A DNA stretch of 64,000 bases from Herminiimonas sp. (GCF_030655415.1 NZ_JAURVN010000014.1:558001-622000), one strand, 5' to 3'; shown: positions 18,286 through 29,664, counted from the first letter of the stretch. Made by a program: numbers and translations. The notes: generated by a model from the letters alone, not told the origin.

Positions 18286-19344
18286 TCAGCCTGCAGCCAG
18301 CGACAATGCCGCTTTCTTGGCCGCGATGTAGCGAGCTTCTTTTTGCAGGTCATCCCACGCCAAAGCTGATGCTTGCGGCGTCAATGCTGCGATACGCGCG
18401 GCGGATTTTTGCATGGCTTTAGCATCCTTGATCTTCAAGCCAGCCAATAATTGATCGGCTTTGTCTGGTGAGTTACAAATCAAAACCATATCGCAACCGG
18501 CGGCCAATGCTGCGTGTGCGCCGTCAATTACGTTGCCTGCGACACTTGCGCCTTCCATGCTCAAATCGTCGCTGAAGATAATGCCGTCAAAGCCGAAATC
18601 CTTTCGCAACATGGTCAACCATTTGCGTGAAAAACCGGCTGGATGTTTGTCTACTTTCGGATAGATAACATGCGCCGGCATCACGCCAGCGAGACTCAAA
18701 CCAAGCCAATCGTAAGGCGCAGCATCTTCAGCAAGAATCTCTTTCAGCTCGCGTTCATCAACGGGGATTTCCAGATGTGAATCTGCTTTGACAAAGCCGT
18801 GACCTGGAAAATGTTTGCCGCAATTGAGCATGTCCGCCAGCATCAAACCATGATTCAAACTCTTCGCCAGCAAACTGACTACACGTGCATCGCGATGAAA
18901 AGCGCGATCGCCGATTACACCTGATTCGCCGTAATCGAGATCGAGCACAGGCGTGAACGACAAGTCGACACCACATGCGCGTAATTCTGCTGCAAGTACA
19001 TAACCGACATCGGTCGCCGCTTTAGTCGCAGCCAAAACATCCTTGTCCCACAAGGCACCCAACTTGCGCATCGCTGGCAAATGCGTAAAGCCATCTGTTT
19101 TGAAACGCTGGACACGACCGCCTTCATGATCAACGGCTATCACGATGCCTGGACGTGCTGCATGTATCGCTGCAGTTAACGCCGTCAGTTGTGCTCGGTT
19201 CTTGTAGTTGCGCGCAAACAGGATCACGCCACCCGTCAACGGATGTTGAATTCTACGGATGTCGTCGGCTGTTAATTCCGTGCCAACCACGTCCAACATG
19301 ACAGGACCAAAACCATCGGAATTTTTAGAAACCACTGCGTTCAT
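18286..19344 (-). CDS. nagZ: Beta-N-acetylhexosaminidase NagZ
   Basis: NagZ is a cytoplasmic glycoside hydrolase family 3 enzyme that removes GlcNAc from anhydro-muropeptides in cell-wall recycling; its products can induce AmpC. The 352 aa protein has the KHFPGHG motif (177-183), the [10 protein letters not shown] substrate loop (72-81) and the nucleophile region SDDLSMEG (258-265). It overlaps acpS by ATGA, so the two are translationally coupled. A normal single-domain length argues against a secreted GH3 enzyme, and no signal peptide is seen. Confidence 0.95.
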   Translation of the reverse strand: MNAVVSKNSDGFGPVMLDVVGTELTADDIRRIQHPLTGGVILFARNYKNRAQLTALTAAIHAARPGIVIAVDHEGGRVQRFKTDGFTHLPAMRKLGALWDKDVLAATKAATDVGYVLAAELRACGVDLSFTPVLDLDYGESGVIGDRAFHRDARVVSLLAKSLNHGLMLADMLNCGKHFPGHGFVKADSHLEIPVDERELKEILAEDAAPYDWLGLSLAGVMPAHVIYPKVDKHPAGFSRKWLTMLRKDFGFDGIIFSDDLSMEGASVAGNVIDGAHAALAAGCDMVLICNSPDKADQLLAGLKIKDAKAMQKSAARIAALTPQASALAWDDLQKEARYIAAKKAALSLAAG

Positions 19345-19733
19345 TTTTTCTCCACAATCACAAAAGCAACCGCGTACTCGACTTCATCTGTAATCGAGAC
19401 TTGCGCGGTCAGTCCATTCAATTCCATATACTCTGCCAGCTTGCCGCTGGTTACGACTATGGGCTTGCCACTGGGCGCATTCAAAATTTGCGCCGAACGC
19501 CAGGTCATAGGCATGCGTATGCCCAAACCTATCGCTTTTGAAAATGCTTCTTTGGCCGCAAAGCGCGTCGCCAGAAAACGTAAACCCCGTGCAGCCACTT
19601 TGGCTTTGCGTCGATGATATTTTTCCAGTTCTTCGACACCGAGTATGCGTTCGGCAAAGCGATCACCGTGGCGCTCAAGTGCAGCGGCGATGCGATCTAT
19701 CTTCATGATGTCGGTGCCGACGCCGTAAATCAC
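19341..19733 (-). CDS. acpS: Holo-[acyl-carrier-protein] synthase
   Basis: AcpS transfers 4'-phosphopantetheine from CoA to Ser37 of AcpP, whose gene lies at 32829-33071. The product is about 130 aa, with [10 protein letters not shown] at the N-terminus (metal-binding Asp) and [13 protein letters not shown], the typical AcpS core. I chose GTG 19733 because homologues begin just before IYGxGTDI. ATG 19763 is in frame 10 codons upstream and is also possible. It follows pdxJ, the widespread pdxJ-acpS order. Confidence 0.93.
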   Translation of the reverse strand: MIYGVGTDIMKIDRIAAALERHGDRFAERILGVEELEKYHRRKAKVAARGLRFLATRFAAKEAFSKAIGLGIRMPMTWRSAQILNAPSGKPIVVTSGKLAEYMELNGLTAQVSITDEVEYAVAFVIVEKK

Positions 19734-19766
19734 TTTTGTAACCCATTCATTTTTGCAATCCATTCA

Positions 19767-20531
19767 TTATGCTCGTCCGTTCAAGCGTGCCGCGGTCATG
19801 ATCGCTTTCATTTCACGCACGGCATTTTGCCAGCCGACGAACACTGCTTGCGCGACGATGGCGTGACCGATATTCAGTTCGGCGATATCTTGAATTGCTG
19901 CGATCGCCTGCACGTTGGTGTAATGCAGTCCATGTCCGGCATTGACTTTCAAGCCACGTTTGACCCCTTCCAATACTCCCAGCTTTACACGTTGCAATTG
20001 CACTTGCTGTTCAGCATCATCATGCGCATCGGCATAACGACCTGTATGCAATTCAATCACTGGCGCGCCAGCTTCGGCCGCCGCTTGAATTTGTGCGGCA
20101 TCGGCATCAATAAACAAACTCACGCGTATGCCTTCTGCTTGCAGTTGTTTGATTGCAGCAGATACTTCTGAAAAATATCTCACTACATCCAGCCCGCCTT
20201 CGGTCGTTACTTCTTCGCGACGTTCCGGCACTAGGCAAACATCCTGCGGCTTGATACGGCAGGCAAAATCAACCATCGCGGAAGTGACCGCAGATTCCAA
20301 ATTCATGCGCGTCAGCAATTGCGGACGGATCAATTCAACGTCGGCATCCTTGATGTGACGTCTGTCTTCGCGCAAGTGCAAAGTGATCGCATCAGCACCG
20401 GCTTCTTCAGCCAGCAAAGCTGCGCGCAAAGGATCCGGATAGACTGTGCCGCGCGCATTACGCAGCGTCGCGACGTGATCGATGTTGATGCCGAGATCGA
20501 TGATGGAAGATTGAGGCTGGAGAAAACTCAT
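19767..20531 (-). CDS. pdxJ: Pyridoxine 5'-phosphate synthase
   Basis: PdxJ condenses 1-deoxy-D-xylulose 5-phosphate with aminoacetone 3-phosphate to give pyridoxine 5'-phosphate (DXP-dependent vitamin B6 route). The 254 aa TIM-barrel protein shows [16 protein letters not shown] near the N-terminus, [10 protein letters not shown], and the C-terminal [14 protein letters not shown]. These carry the catalytic His and Glu residues of the family. The gene is packed in the recO-pdxJ-acpS-nagZ run with short gaps. Confidence 0.96.
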   Translation of the reverse strand: MSFLQPQSSIIDLGINIDHVATLRNARGTVYPDPLRAALLAEEAGADAITLHLREDRRHIKDADVELIRPQLLTRMNLESAVTSAMVDFACRIKPQDVCLVPERREEVTTEGGLDVVRYFSEVSAAIKQLQAEGIRVSLFIDADAAQIQAAAEAGAPVIELHTGRYADAHDDAEQQVQLQRVKLGVLEGVKRGLKVNAGHGLHYTNVQAIAAIQDIAELNIGHAIVAQAVFVGWQNAVREMKAIMTAARLNGRA

Positions 20532-20546
20532 GGTGAATTGTGTCCG

Positions 20547-21425
20547 TTAAAGCTGCAACAGGTCGATCAATATCTGGCGCGTATTCAAAGGCGCGCCGTT
20601 CAGATGATGCGCGAGCAAAAAACGCATCAGAAATTTGCTTTGCATTTGCGTCGTGGCGTTGCTGTAATCTTCGCATTCCATATCCAGCAGGGTCTTGCCT
20701 GCGACCTGCGGCCAGGTATCTGAAGCGCGCGCCGGACGCGGACCTCGCTCGGGATCGATGACGTAATTAATCTCAGCGTTCAAGGGGTTGCGAGTAGTCG
20801 TGCAAATCTGCCAATCGCCGGAGACGCCTGTTTCTTTCAACAACGCACGCTCGAATTTTCTTAAAACAATCGCAGCAGGTTCATCATGCGCGAGCTGATT
20901 CAAGGCACTGACGTAATGATCGAATAATGCAGGATGCGGATCGTCGCGCGCCAGCAATTTGACCAATAACTCGTTCAGATAAAAACCGCATAACAAAGCC
21001 GATTTCTCCAAAGGCAAAAGCCCGCCTACCCATTCTGCAGCAGTCAGTGTGCGCACTTCGGCCTTGCCACTCCAACCCACAGATAGCGGCTGAAAAGTTT
21101 GCAGCACACCGCGCAATTTGGAATGCGGACGCTTTGCACCTTTGGCGACCAACGCGATACGGCCATGATCGCGCGAAAATACATCGACAATCAGACTGGT
21201 TTCTTTGTAGGGATAGCTGTGCAGCACGAAGCCGGGTTGCTCGGCGATACGTGTGTCTTTTTCTAGGGAACGCGTGCGGCGTGGCGCAGGTTTTGGTGTG
21301 GCAATTGACGTTTCCGAAGATTCAGCCGCGGAGACAGAAGAACTCTTTACATCAGCACGCACCGTCGACTTTTCTTCATCTGAAGAATGAGACAAAGAAT
21401 TGCCGTCGATGATGAGTGCAGTCAT
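20547..21425 (-). CDS. recO: DNA repair protein RecO with N-terminal extension
   Basis: RecO works with RecR to load RecA on SSB-coated gaps and anneals complementary strands. The core from about residue 60 ([20 protein letters not shown]) is an OB-fold, followed by the helical domain around [15 protein letters not shown]. At 292 aa it is about 50 residues longer than E. coli RecO (242). The extra N-terminal part is Ser/Thr/Lys-rich, low in complexity and probably disordered. It lies 13 bases downstream of era in the same direction. Confidence 0.93.
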   Translation of the reverse strand: MTALIIDGNSLSHSSDEEKSTVRADVKSSSVSAAESSETSIATPKPAPRRTRSLEKDTRIAEQPGFVLHSYPYKETSLIVDVFSRDHGRIALVAKGAKRPHSKLRGVLQTFQPLSVGWSGKAEVRTLTAAEWVGGLLPLEKSALLCGFYLNELLVKLLARDDPHPALFDHYVSALNQLAHDEPAAIVLRKFERALLKETGVSGDWQICTTTRNPLNAEINYVIDPERGPRPARASDTWPQVAGKTLLDMECEDYSNATTQMQSKFLMRFLLAHHLNGAPLNTRQILIDLLQL

Positions 21426-21438
21426 CTTTAAATCGATT

Positions 21439-22341
21439 TTATTCGTAGCCGTATGCGCGCAAGCCGGCTTCGTTATCGGCCCAGCCAGATTTAACTTTGA
21501 CCCAGATTTCCAGATAGACAGGGCCGCCGAACAGGCGCTCCATATCGAGTCGGGATTGCGTCGAGATATCTTTCAGACGATCACCTTTATTGCCGATGAC
21601 CATGGATTTATGCGTATCGCGCTCTACCAAAATCGCAGCAAAAACGCGGCGCAGATTGCCTTCCAACTCAAATTTTTCGATCAGGACTGTGCTGGTGTAC
21701 GGCAGCTCATCACCGACAAAACGGAATAATTTTTCACGTACGATTTCTGCAGCGAGAAATTTTTCGCTACGATCGGTGATGTCGTCTTCACCAAACACGG
21801 GCGGATTTTCCGGCAAATGTTTTTTGATTTCGCCTTGCAGATTATCGAGCTGAAAGCGCAATTTAGCGGAAACAGGAACCACCGCAGTGAAGTCACGCTT
21901 GGCAGCGATTTGCTGCGCGAACGGCAACAACACGGCTTTGTCTTTGACGCGATCTGATTTGTTGATCACCAGGATGCACGGCACATTTTTTGGAATCAGA
22001 TCCAGCACTTGTTGATCGGCTTGACCAAAAGTACCCGCCTCAATCACAAACAAAATCACATCAGATGCCGTCAGCGTCGTCGTTACTGTGCGGTTCAAGG
22101 TTTTGTTCAATGCATTCGAATGACGTGTCTGAAAACCAGGCGTATCGACATATACAAATTGCGCATCTTCGACGGTTTGAATACCCGTGATGCGATGACG
22201 TGTGGTTTGCGCCTTGCGCGATGTAATGCTGACTTTCGCGCCTATCAGTTCATTCATCAATGTCGATTTACCGACGTTAGGGCGACCGACGATCGCGATA
22301 TAACCGCATCGAAAGTGAGACAGTGCGGTGGATTCAGTCAT
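21439..22341 (-). CDS. era: GTPase Era
   Basis: Era is an essential GTPase that binds the 3' end of 16S rRNA and acts in small-subunit maturation. The 300 aa protein has G1 GRPNVGKST (19-27), G3 DTPG, G4 NKSD and a C-terminal KH domain with [17 protein letters not shown]. Length equals the E. coli protein within one residue. Its start overlaps the rnc stop by ATGA, the classical rnc-era coupling. Confidence 0.97.
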   Translation of the reverse strand: MTESTALSHFRCGYIAIVGRPNVGKSTLMNELIGAKVSITSRKAQTTRHRITGIQTVEDAQFVYVDTPGFQTRHSNALNKTLNRTVTTTLTASDVILFVIEAGTFGQADQQVLDLIPKNVPCILVINKSDRVKDKAVLLPFAQQIAAKRDFTAVVPVSAKLRFQLDNLQGEIKKHLPENPPVFGEDDITDRSEKFLAAEIVREKLFRFVGDELPYTSTVLIEKFELEGNLRRVFAAILVERDTHKSMVIGNKGDRLKDISTQSRLDMERLFGGPVYLEIWVKVKSGWADNEAGLRAYGYE

Positions 22342-23384
22342 GCAATTTTGGAATGGGAAGTGGTAGAGGATTTTTTTACGGCATCGTCTGATTCAGTCGA
22401 TGCAACATCGGATTTAACTTTGGATGAAGTAATTGCTGCAGGAACGATCACTGCGTCAGTTTCCGCAATCAGGCTTTTTTGGCCATCGGATACTTGATCT
22501 GCCTCAGATGTGGAATCTGACTTCGTATCTGATTTTGTTTCAAGTTCAGCTTTGGCATCGGCCTTGGCAGTTTTCGCATCCGACTTGGAAATGGTTTTGG
22601 AAGCAGGCTTCGCTTCATCCAAAGGGGCATCTGGCTGTACGGTAGCAATACCGGCTAACTTCAGTTGTGCGGTACGTGGTTTGCTTTTGCGGCTAGCACC
22701 TGGCGTTTTGACCAATGCAGCCTGCACTGCTTCCAACGCAAGTTTGGCTGCGGCTTGCTCGCCTGCGCGGCGGCTGCCACCGGTGCCGAACACTTGAATA
22801 TCCAGTTTAGGAACCAGGCATTCGATTTCAAATTCCTGATTGTGTGCAGCACCGTGCGTCGCCACCACATTGTATTGCGGCAGTGCGATTTTTTTACCTT
22901 GCAGATATTCCTGCAAAAGGGTTTTTGCATCCTTGCCCAGAGTCTTGGGATCGACGCTATCGAGGATAGGAATATAAAGTGAGCGAATCACATCGCGCGC
23001 AGCATTGAAGCCGGCATCGAGAAAAATCGCGCCAAACAATGCTTCCAGCGTATCGGCCAAAATCGATGGACGACGAAAACCGCCCGATTTCAACTCGCCT
23101 TCGCCCAGACGCAAAAACTGCGAAAGCTCAAGACGCTGTGCGATTTCATACAGGGATTGTTGCTTGACCAGATTGGCACGCAGACGCGACAAATCGCCTT
23201 CATCGATCTTGCTGTAACGATCGAACAGCAAGGAAGCAACCACGCAATTCAAAATGGAATCGCCGAGAAACTCGAGGCGTTCGTTATGTACGCTACTGTG
23301 GCTGCGATGCGTCAAGGCCTGCTGCAGCAATCCAGCATCCTTGAACGTATGGCTTAGCCTATTTTGCAATAACGTTACATCCAT
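22338..23384 (-). CDS. rnc: Ribonuclease III with long disordered C-terminal tail
   Basis: RNase III cuts double-stranded RNA in rRNA processing and mRNA control. The nuclease signature [10 protein letters not shown] is at 34-43, and [15 protein letters not shown] at 111-125 holds later metal ligands. A dsRNA-binding domain runs from about 154 to 225. The protein is 348 aa, against 226 in E. coli. The extra 123 residues (226-348) are rich in Ala, Ser, Asp and Lys with repeated SD-K motifs, with no known domain. The frame stays open without interruption, and the tail ends just before era by ATGA overlap. Confidence 0.95.
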   Translation of the reverse strand: MDVTLLQNRLSHTFKDAGLLQQALTHRSHSSVHNERLEFLGDSILNCVVASLLFDRYSKIDEGDLSRLRANLVKQQSLYEIAQRLELSQFLRLGEGELKSGGFRRPSILADTLEALFGAIFLDAGFNAARDVIRSLYIPILDSVDPKTLGKDAKTLLQEYLQGKKIALPQYNVVATHGAAHNQEFEIECLVPKLDIQVFGTGGSRRAGEQAAAKLALEAVQAALVKTPGASRKSKPRTAQLKLAGIATVQPDAPLDEAKPASKTISKSDAKTAKADAKAELETKSDTKSDSTSEADQVSDGQKSLIAETDAVIVPAAITSSKVKSDVASTESDDAVKKSSTTSHSKIA

Positions 23385-23403
23385 TTTTCTATCGATTCTT
23401 ACC

Positions 23404-23805
23404 TTAAGGTGCTGCTTTTTTCTTCAATCTGTTCTCGTTGGTTGAGCCGGAATAATCAATCAACAAACTAGCCGGTCCCACGAGAGGAATAATTTTCTGA
23501 TACGCGAAACTGATTTCTACGTCGTCACCGTTTTTGATGATTTCGAGATCCTTGCCGCTGATCGCATCGATGTAACCAACTTCAGCCTGGCGATTAAATG
23601 CAGAGCGCATTTCAGGAATACCACCGCCGGATGCTTTAACGCTGCCGATCGCTTTTTTGATCGAAAAGTATTCCGTCACAGTCGGTGTTACTTTCATTGC
23701 AAGAACCGCAATCAAGCCAATGATAGCCAGCACCAAAATCAATCCGACCAGGGTAATACCCTTTTGCTTACGATGTGTGCATGCTGCCAATGTCATGTTT
23801 GCCAT
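23404..23805 (-). CDS. DUF4845 domain protein, type IV pilin-like membrane anchor
   Basis: The 133 aa protein has one N-terminal hydrophobic helix ([20 protein letters not shown], about 18-37) followed by a small soluble domain. It fits DUF4845, a family usually encoded between lepB and rnc. The helix after KQKG resembles pseudopilins, but there is no Glu at position 5 and no clear prepilin peptidase site. Function is unknown. Position in the lepA-lepB-DUF4845-rnc run is conserved in betaproteobacteria. Confidence 0.88.
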   Translation of the reverse strand: MANMTLAACTHRKQKGITLVGLILVLAIIGLIAVLAMKVTPTVTEYFSIKKAIGSVKASGGGIPEMRSAFNRQAEVGYIDAISGKDLEIIKNGDDVEISFAYQKIIPLVGPASLLIDYSGSTNENRLKKKAAP

Positions 23806-23827
23806 CTACTTGCGCTCCTGACTATGA

Positions 23828-24751
23828 TTATTGAAAACTGCCAATGCGACCAAGGTTATTCGGGAAATTATTCAAATTCAACCACACAACAAATGCTTTT
23901 CCGACAATATTTCTATCCGGCACGAAACCCCAATAGCGACTATCCAAACTGTTATCCCGATTATCGCCCATCATGAAATATTGTCCAGCCGGGACTTTGC
24001 AGGTAAATCCTTCCGCGTCGTAAGTACACAAATCGCGATTCGGGAAATCGTGCGGATTCGACACATAGGACGGCGCACGCGGATTGTTCAATATTTGATG
24101 CGCTACGCCGTTCAAATTCTCGGTCAATAGCTTGGAATAACTGAGTGTCTCTTCATCAAGATAATCAGGCAATGCCTTGTAAGAAACTTGCTCGCCATTA
24201 ACGATCAGACGCTTGTTACGATACGTCACAGTATCGCCAGGAACGCCGACCACGCGCTTGATGTAATCCAGCGTCATGTTTTCCGGATATTTAAAAACCA
24301 TCACGTCGCCGCGTTGAGGATCATTTACCTCGATTACTTTTTTATTCAGGATGGGCAGACGAATGCCGTAGGTGTATTTATTCACCAGAATCAGATCGCC
24401 AACCTGCAGCGTAGGCACCATCGATGTCGATGGAATCTTGAATGGCTCGTACAAAAATGAGCGCAAGCAGAATACTAATGCGATTACAGGGAAAAAACTG
24501 CCCGAATATTCGATCCAGGTCGGTTGGCGCATCAAGCTCGCTTGCAGCGCAGCGCGACCATTGTTATCCGGCTTGACGCCCTCGCCTGCGAGCTTGGCAT
24601 TACGTGCATCAAATTCAGCCAGCACCGCATCCGCATGGGCGCGGCGTTTTTTCGCCAAATAGAAAACATCCAGCACCCAGACGATGCCCGTTCCTACCGT
24701 CAGGATGAACAGGATCAGTGAAAAATTGCCCAACAAATCTTGCAATGTCAT
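23828..24751 (-). CDS. lepB: Signal peptidase I
   Basis: LepB removes signal peptides from exported proteins at the periplasmic face of the inner membrane. The 307 aa protein has two N-terminal membrane segments (about 10-32 and 84-100). The catalytic Ser110 is in [10 protein letters not shown] and the general-base Lys165 in [11 protein letters not shown], and the [14 protein letters not shown] box lies near the C-terminus. Its start overlaps the lepA stop by ATGA, the usual lepA-lepB arrangement. Confidence 0.96.
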   Translation of the reverse strand: MTLQDLLGNFSLILFILTVGTGIVWVLDVFYLAKKRRAHADAVLAEFDARNAKLAGEGVKPDNNGRAALQASLMRQPTWIEYSGSFFPVIALVFCLRSFLYEPFKIPSTSMVPTLQVGDLILVNKYTYGIRLPILNKKVIEVNDPQRGDVMVFKYPENMTLDYIKRVVGVPGDTVTYRNKRLIVNGEQVSYKALPDYLDEETLSYSKLLTENLNGVAHQILNNPRAPSYVSNPHDFPNRDLCTYDAEGFTCKVPAGQYFMMGDNRDNSLDSRYWGFVPDRNIVGKAFVVWLNLNNFPNNLGRIGSFQ

Positions 24752-26541
24752 TTATCGTCCACTTGTAGAATTGCCAAAAACGCTTCCTGCGGAATCTCGA
24801 CCGAGCCCACTTGCTTCATGCGTTTCTTACCGGCTTTTTGTTTTTCCAGCAGTTTTTTCTTACGGCTGATATCGCCGCCATAACATTTCGCCAGCACGTT
24901 CTTGCGTAAGGCTTTGACGTTTTCACGCGAGATAATATTCGCACCGATGGTGGCTTGAATCGCGACGTCAAACATCTGGCGCGGAATCAGTTCACGCATC
25001 TTGGCCGCTACCTGGCGACCGCGATACTGGCTGTTCGATCTATGCACGATGATGGCCAGCGCATCGACTTTTTCGCTGTTGATCAGCATGTCGACTTTGA
25101 CCACATCCGACGCACGATATTCCTTGAACTCGTAATCCATCGATGCGTAACCGCGCGACGTTGATTTCAATTTATCGAAGAAGTCGAGCACGATCTCGGC
25201 CATCGGCATTTCGTAAATCAATTTCACCTGACGACCGTGATAACTCATGTCCATCTGTACACCGCGCTTGGCGATACACAGCGTGATGACGGAGCCGACA
25301 TATTCCTGCGGCATGTACAGATTGACGGTGACGATAGGCTCACGTATTTCTTCAATCTTGGACGGTTCAGGCATCTTGGACGGGTTGTCGACCTTGATCA
25401 GGCTGCCGTCGCCCATGATGACTTCATACACAACGGTTGGTGCCGTCGTGATCAAGTCCATGTCGAATTCGCGCTCCAGACGTTCTTGCACGATTTCCAT
25501 GTGCAGCAAACCGAGGAAGCCGCAACGGAAACCGAAGCCCAGCGCTTGCGACACTTCCGGCTCGTACATCAGCGCAGCATCGTTCAGCTTCAGCTTTTCT
25601 AAAGAGTCGCGCAATGCATCGTATTGATTCGCCTCAACCGGGAACAGACCCGCAAACACTTGCGGCTGCACTTCCTTGAAACCAGGCAAGGCTTCGGCGG
25701 CAGGACGGCTGGCCAGCGTAACGGTGTCGCCAACTTTGGCGGCCTTCAATTCTTTAATGCCGGCAATGATGAAACCTACTTGTCCGGCCGACAGTGTCGG
25801 CAGCGACACCGAGCGCGGCGCAAAGACGCCGATGTTTTCGACCAAATTGACCGAACCGCTCGCCATCAACAGAATTTTTTCTTTTGGTTTTAATGTGCCG
25901 TTGATGACACGCACCAACATCACTACGCCGACGTAATTATCAAACCAGGAATCCACGATCAGCGCTTGCAAAGGTGCATCCGGATCGCCCTTAGGCGGCG
26001 GCACTTTGGCGATCAGCGACTCAAGTACATCAGCGACGCCTAAACCAGTTTTGGCGGAACATTGAACCGCATCCGTCGCATCGATACCGATCACGTCTTC
26101 GATTTCAGCAATCGCGGCTGGTGGATCTGCATTCGGCAAATCAATTTTATTCAGAACTGGCACCACTTCGACGCCCAGATCCAGCGCCATATAGCAGTTG
26201 GCTACCGTCTGTGCTTCCACACCTTGCGAGGCATCGACCACCAGCAACGCACCTTCGCAAGCAGACAGCGAACGGCTAACTTCATAGCTGAAATCGACGT
26301 GGCCCGGTGTATCGATCAGGTTCAAATTGTAGACCTTGCCGTCGCGCGCCTTGTACGACAAGGCGGCGGTTTGCGCCTTGATCGTGATGCCACGCTCGCG
26401 TTCGAGATCCATGGAATCAAGCACTTGCGCTTCCATTTCTCGATCGGACAAGCCGCCGCACAATTGAATAATGCGGTCGGCAAGTGTCGATTTACCGTGG
26501 TCGATATGGGCGATGATGGAGAAATTGCGGATGTTGTTCAT
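24748..26541 (-). CDS. lepA: Elongation factor 4 (LepA)
   Basis: LepA is a ribosome-associated translational GTPase involved in initiation and 30S assembly under some conditions. The 597 aa protein starts [19 protein letters not shown] and has G1 [26 protein letters not shown]-like domains III and V ([20 protein letters not shown]) and the C-terminal LepA-specific domain ending [19 protein letters not shown]. Length is close to the E. coli protein. It begins the lepA-lepB-rnc-era set. Confidence 0.97.
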   Translation of the reverse strand: MNNIRNFSIIAHIDHGKSTLADRIIQLCGGLSDREMEAQVLDSMDLERERGITIKAQTAALSYKARDGKVYNLNLIDTPGHVDFSYEVSRSLSACEGALLVVDASQGVEAQTVANCYMALDLGVEVVPVLNKIDLPNADPPAAIAEIEDVIGIDATDAVQCSAKTGLGVADVLESLIAKVPPPKGDPDAPLQALIVDSWFDNYVGVVMLVRVINGTLKPKEKILLMASGSVNLVENIGVFAPRSVSLPTLSAGQVGFIIAGIKELKAAKVGDTVTLASRPAAEALPGFKEVQPQVFAGLFPVEANQYDALRDSLEKLKLNDAALMYEPEVSQALGFGFRCGFLGLLHMEIVQERLEREFDMDLITTAPTVVYEVIMGDGSLIKVDNPSKMPEPSKIEEIREPIVTVNLYMPQEYVGSVITLCIAKRGVQMDMSYHGRQVKLIYEMPMAEIVLDFFDKLKSTSRGYASMDYEFKEYRASDVVKVDMLINSEKVDALAIIVHRSNSQYRGRQVAAKMRELIPRQMFDVAIQATIGANIISRENVKALRKNVLAKCYGGDISRKKKLLEKQKAGKKRMKQVGSVEIPQEAFLAILQVDDK

Positions 26542-26733
26542 TAACCAAGTGACAATTACAAAAAAAGCGCTCTATGCTGGGATGTTTTCCCTAGGCGAGC
26601 GCCTTGTTACAGAGGGATGACGGCCCCGGCATTTTACCGGATTTCAGAGGGGAAAGCCCAACAATTCCGGCTCTGCGGGCTGCCAAGGTAAAAATTGTGC
26701 ACGGTGACGCTTGCATCCCCTGCCGTAAGTCGC

Positions 26734-26988
26734 TCAAGCTTGGGCAATAAACGCTCTTACCACCGCCTCATCCAGAAAGTAATGGCAAAGCTGCTGTGCC
26801 GCTTGCTGATCTTTGCTGGCAAGCAGCACCGGGACCAATTCATCATATTTGGCGACCAATGTCTCGTCGGCATCCACGTCCACTATCGTAATGGAGATCG
26901 GTTCGACAATTTCCAGTCCACGCAATGCTGCCAGCATGTCGTCACACAAATGGCAGTAAGTCCGCGAATAGAGTGTGAAATGAATCAA
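26734..26988 (-). CDS. Glutaredoxin-family protein
   Basis: This 84 aa thioredoxin-fold protein has the motif TYCHLCDDM (Cys12, Cys15) and VDADETLVAKYDELVPVLL, which matches the DUF836/glutaredoxin-like family found between mucD and lepA in betaproteobacteria. The two cysteines suggest a redox role, but substrates are unknown. It begins after the degP terminator, so it probably has its own promoter or reads on into the lepA gene after a 192-base gap. Confidence 0.88.
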   Translation of the reverse strand: MIHFTLYSRTYCHLCDDMLAALRGLEIVEPISITIVDVDADETLVAKYDELVPVLLASKDQQAAQQLCHYFLDEAVVRAFIAQA

Positions 26989-27005
26989 GAATAAATTCCG
27001 CGCAA

Positions 27006-27046
27006 AAGAAAAGGCTGCAAGCTTTTCAGCAGGCAGCCTTTTTCTT
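27006..27046 (-). terminator. Terminator of the rpoE-rseA-rseB-degP unit
   Basis: AAGAAAAGGCTGC (27006-27018) pairs with GCAGCCTTTTTCTT (27033-27046). On the minus strand the stem is followed by TTTTCTTTT. It lies 10 bases beyond the degP stop. Confidence 0.8.
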
Positions 27047-27056
27047 GAAAATAATT

Positions 27057-28541
27057 TTATTGGGCGTGCGGTTTAACGGTCACGAATTGCGAAGAATCGC
27101 CACGACGCACTAGCAACAAGGTGGTTTTCTTCACATCCAGTTTTGCGACCAAACCATTGAACTGGCGCGCATCTTTGATATCGGTGTTATTCAACCGTAA
27201 AAGAATATCGCCAGCACGCAAACCTGCACGTGCCGCAGAACTTTCAGCCGACTCGACAATAACGCCGCCTTCGATTTTCAATTCCTTGAGTTGCGCTGCA
27301 TTCAGATCGCTGACGATCAAACCTAGTGTGTTGGCAACTTGTTCAGCCTTGGCTTTTTTCTCAGCCTTTTGCGCAACTTTTTCAGGTTCCAGTTCGGTGA
27401 TGGTCAATGGCAGATCGCGCATTGCGCCTTTGCGCCACACGGTGATGGTCGAACGCGTACCCGGTTTTGTGGCGCCTACCATACGCGGCAAATCGCTAGC
27501 GCGTTCGATGGACGCGCCATTGAATTTCAAGATCACGTCACCTGCTTCGATGCCGCCTTTTTCAGCCGGGCCACCAGCTTCTACGCGCTGCACCAATGCG
27601 CCTTGCGCACGAGTCAGGCCCAAAGATTCTGCGACGTCTTTTGTTACTTCACCGATTTGCACACCGATGCGACCACGTGTGACTTTGCCGCTTGCACGCA
27701 ATTGATCGGAAACGCGCATAGCCTCATCCATAGGCACGGCAAATGAAATGCCCATATAGCCACCGGAACGGCTGTAAATCTGCGAGTTGATACCAATGAC
27801 TTCGCCGCGCATATTGATCAGTGGGCCACCAGAGTTACCCGGGTTAACGGCAACATCAGTTTGAATCAGCGGCAAATATTCACCTGTATCACGTGCTTTC
27901 GCAGAAACGATACCGGCAGTTACCGTGTTATCCAGACCAAATGGCGAACCGATAGCAATCACCCATTCACCGACACGAATCTTGTTTGAATCACCGACGG
28001 TCAGACGCGGCAAGTTGCTACCTTCGATTTTGACCAATGCGACGTCAGTGCGTTTATCAGCACCAATGATCTTTGCCTTGAATTCGCGCTTGTCGGTCAA
28101 GGTGACATAGACCTCGTCCGCGCCATCGACCACATGCGCATTCGTCATTACATAACCATCTGCGGAAATGATAAAGCCTGAACCTACGCCGCGCGGCACT
28201 TCTTCATCGGCATCAGCGTCTGGTTTGCTGCGACCACGCGGTGCAGGTTGCTGTTGACGCGGCGGAACTGGCGCACCGAAGAAGCGACGGAAAAATTCCT
28301 GCATCTCTTCATCTTCGCTAGCCGCATTGCCTTGGCTGACTTTGGCTTTTTCAGTCGTACGAATATTGACAACTGCTGCGCCGGTTTTTTCAACCAGATC
28401 AGTAAAGTCCGGCAGACCAGCCACAGACGCGGCAGCCATCGCAGGTGGCGTCAAACCGCTAACAGCAGGAATTAAAAATGTGCTCGCAACACCAAGCAAA
28501 ATAGCAGACAGTTTTTTCTGAACAATGAACATTGTTTTCAT
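27057..28541 (-). CDS. mucD: Periplasmic serine protease Do-type (MucD)
   Basis: DegP/MucD proteases degrade misfolded periplasmic proteins and modulate the sigma-E response. The 494 aa precursor has a signal peptide, a trypsin-like domain with His136 (TNAHVVD), Asp166 (KRTDVALVKI) and Ser237 (NPGNSGGPL), and two PDZ domains (about 290-370 and 405-490). A Gln/Pro-rich insert (about 85-115) with Arg/Lys residues is in the LA loop region. Its place after rseB in the sigma-E cluster favours MucD over other Do homologues. Confidence 0.94.
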   Translation of the reverse strand: MKTMFIVQKKLSAILLGVASTFLIPAVSGLTPPAMAAASVAGLPDFTDLVEKTGAAVVNIRTTEKAKVSQGNAASEDEEMQEFFRRFFGAPVPPRQQQPAPRGRSKPDADADEEVPRGVGSGFIISADGYVMTNAHVVDGADEVYVTLTDKREFKAKIIGADKRTDVALVKIEGSNLPRLTVGDSNKIRVGEWVIAIGSPFGLDNTVTAGIVSAKARDTGEYLPLIQTDVAVNPGNSGGPLINMRGEVIGINSQIYSRSGGYMGISFAVPMDEAMRVSDQLRASGKVTRGRIGVQIGEVTKDVAESLGLTRAQGALVQRVEAGGPAEKGGIEAGDVILKFNGASIERASDLPRMVGATKPGTRSTITVWRKGAMRDLPLTITELEPEKVAQKAEKKAKAEQVANTLGLIVSDLNAAQLKELKIEGGVIVESAESSAARAGLRAGDILLRLNNTDIKDARQFNGLVAKLDVKKTTLLLVRRGDSSQFVTVKPHAQ

Positions 28542-28638
28542 ACACTCACAAAAGCCTGATTAGGGATGTAATTTAGGATGTCACTAGGATACAACTAAGA
28601 ATCTAACTGAAAACCCAGACAAGAATCTAATGGAAAGA

Positions 28639-29658
28639 TTAAGGCTGAGCTTTCACTTCTATCGAGTTAGCAACCTGCTTGATCGCTGCGGCTGGTACTT
28701 CACCGACAACCGTCAACCAATATTCGCCATGTCGCTTGCCGACAATATTCATCGCACCTTGCTGCATAGAACCTTCGGTACGACTTTGCGATGCAGGTTC
28801 AATGAAGACGGAGATCGCAGCCAAACCATCGGAGTAAACAATTTGCGATACTTCACGCTGAGTTGGAGGCGCATTCTCTGCTGTCGCGTTTGCCGGTGTG
28901 TCTGTAATCAGGCGCTTCATTTCACGCACCTTCTTGAAACCTGCAGGCATTGCCTTGACTGACCAGCCAGAAAGATTCGCCTCGCTCATGACCGCATTTT
29001 CTACGCGCCAGCCCTGAGTATTCTTGAAGCTGGTTTTCACACGGCTGGCATCGATATGACCAATGACCAATTGTGTAAAAGCGATTTGTTCGACGACTGA
29101 ATTCTTTTCGTTAAGCGTTTGCGCTTTCAACAAAAGACCTGTCGATTTCTCCGACCACAGTTTGTAGCCATAACGCAGCTTGTCTTTAGGCTCAAGAATG
29201 ATCGCTTGGCAATCGAAGCCGGCAACGCGGCCTGTTTCACCCATTTTCAAATTGTAATGCTCAGCCAGTTCGGTCGGATTAGCGCCCAGAATTGCAGGGA
29301 ACACATCCTTCGTCACACGCTTTTCTATGCGTATCGATTTACTTTCAGGCACATAGCAAACAATCTCTTCATTGTTACGTATGTATTCACGTGGCTTGCC
29401 ATCGAGAATTTCAAGTTTTTCTACTTCATTCTTGCCATTCAGAATATGCGTAATGCGCGACGTGCGAACCTGATTACCCTGTTGATAAACAAAGGTACCG
29501 GAGTAATTCAACTTCTGTGCCGATGACTGGATTTTCTTTAACCAGGCTTGCGTATCGTGTTGAGCCGTTGATGGCTCAACACTTTCTGCATGCGCAGTAA
29601 ACGCAATAGCGCTGGATAAAAGAAAGACGAGTCTAAAAATTCCGAATGTCTGCAGCAT
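28639..29658 (-). CDS. rseB: Sigma-E regulatory protein RseB/MucB
   Basis: RseB is a periplasmic protein that binds the anti-sigma factor RseA and shields it from DegS; it releases it on sensing lipopolysaccharide or lipoprotein stress. The 339 aa product has a signal peptide (FLLSSAIAFTAHA) and the MucB/RseB N-terminal domain (SAQKLNYSGTFVYQQGNQV). The C-terminal domain follows, with SEANLSGWSVKAMPAGF. I take the ATG at 29658; a TTG two codons upstream lies immediately after the rseA stop. Confidence 0.92.
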   Translation of the reverse strand: MLQTFGIFRLVFLLSSAIAFTAHAESVEPSTAQHDTQAWLKKIQSSAQKLNYSGTFVYQQGNQVRTSRITHILNGKNEVEKLEILDGKPREYIRNNEEIVCYVPESKSIRIEKRVTKDVFPAILGANPTELAEHYNLKMGETGRVAGFDCQAIILEPKDKLRYGYKLWSEKSTGLLLKAQTLNEKNSVVEQIAFTQLVIGHIDASRVKTSFKNTQGWRVENAVMSEANLSGWSVKAMPAGFKKVREMKRLITDTPANATAENAPPTQREVSQIVYSDGLAAISVFIEPASQSRTEGSMQQGAMNIVGKRHGEYWLTVVGEVPAAAIKQVANSIEVKAQP

Positions 29659-29664
29659 GTTCAA

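Noticed and set aside
23696..23754. Pilin-like N-terminal helix in the DUF4845 protein suggesting a type IV pseudopilin
   Set aside because: No conserved Glu5 after a Gly cleavage site in the right place, and genomic position fits DUF4845.
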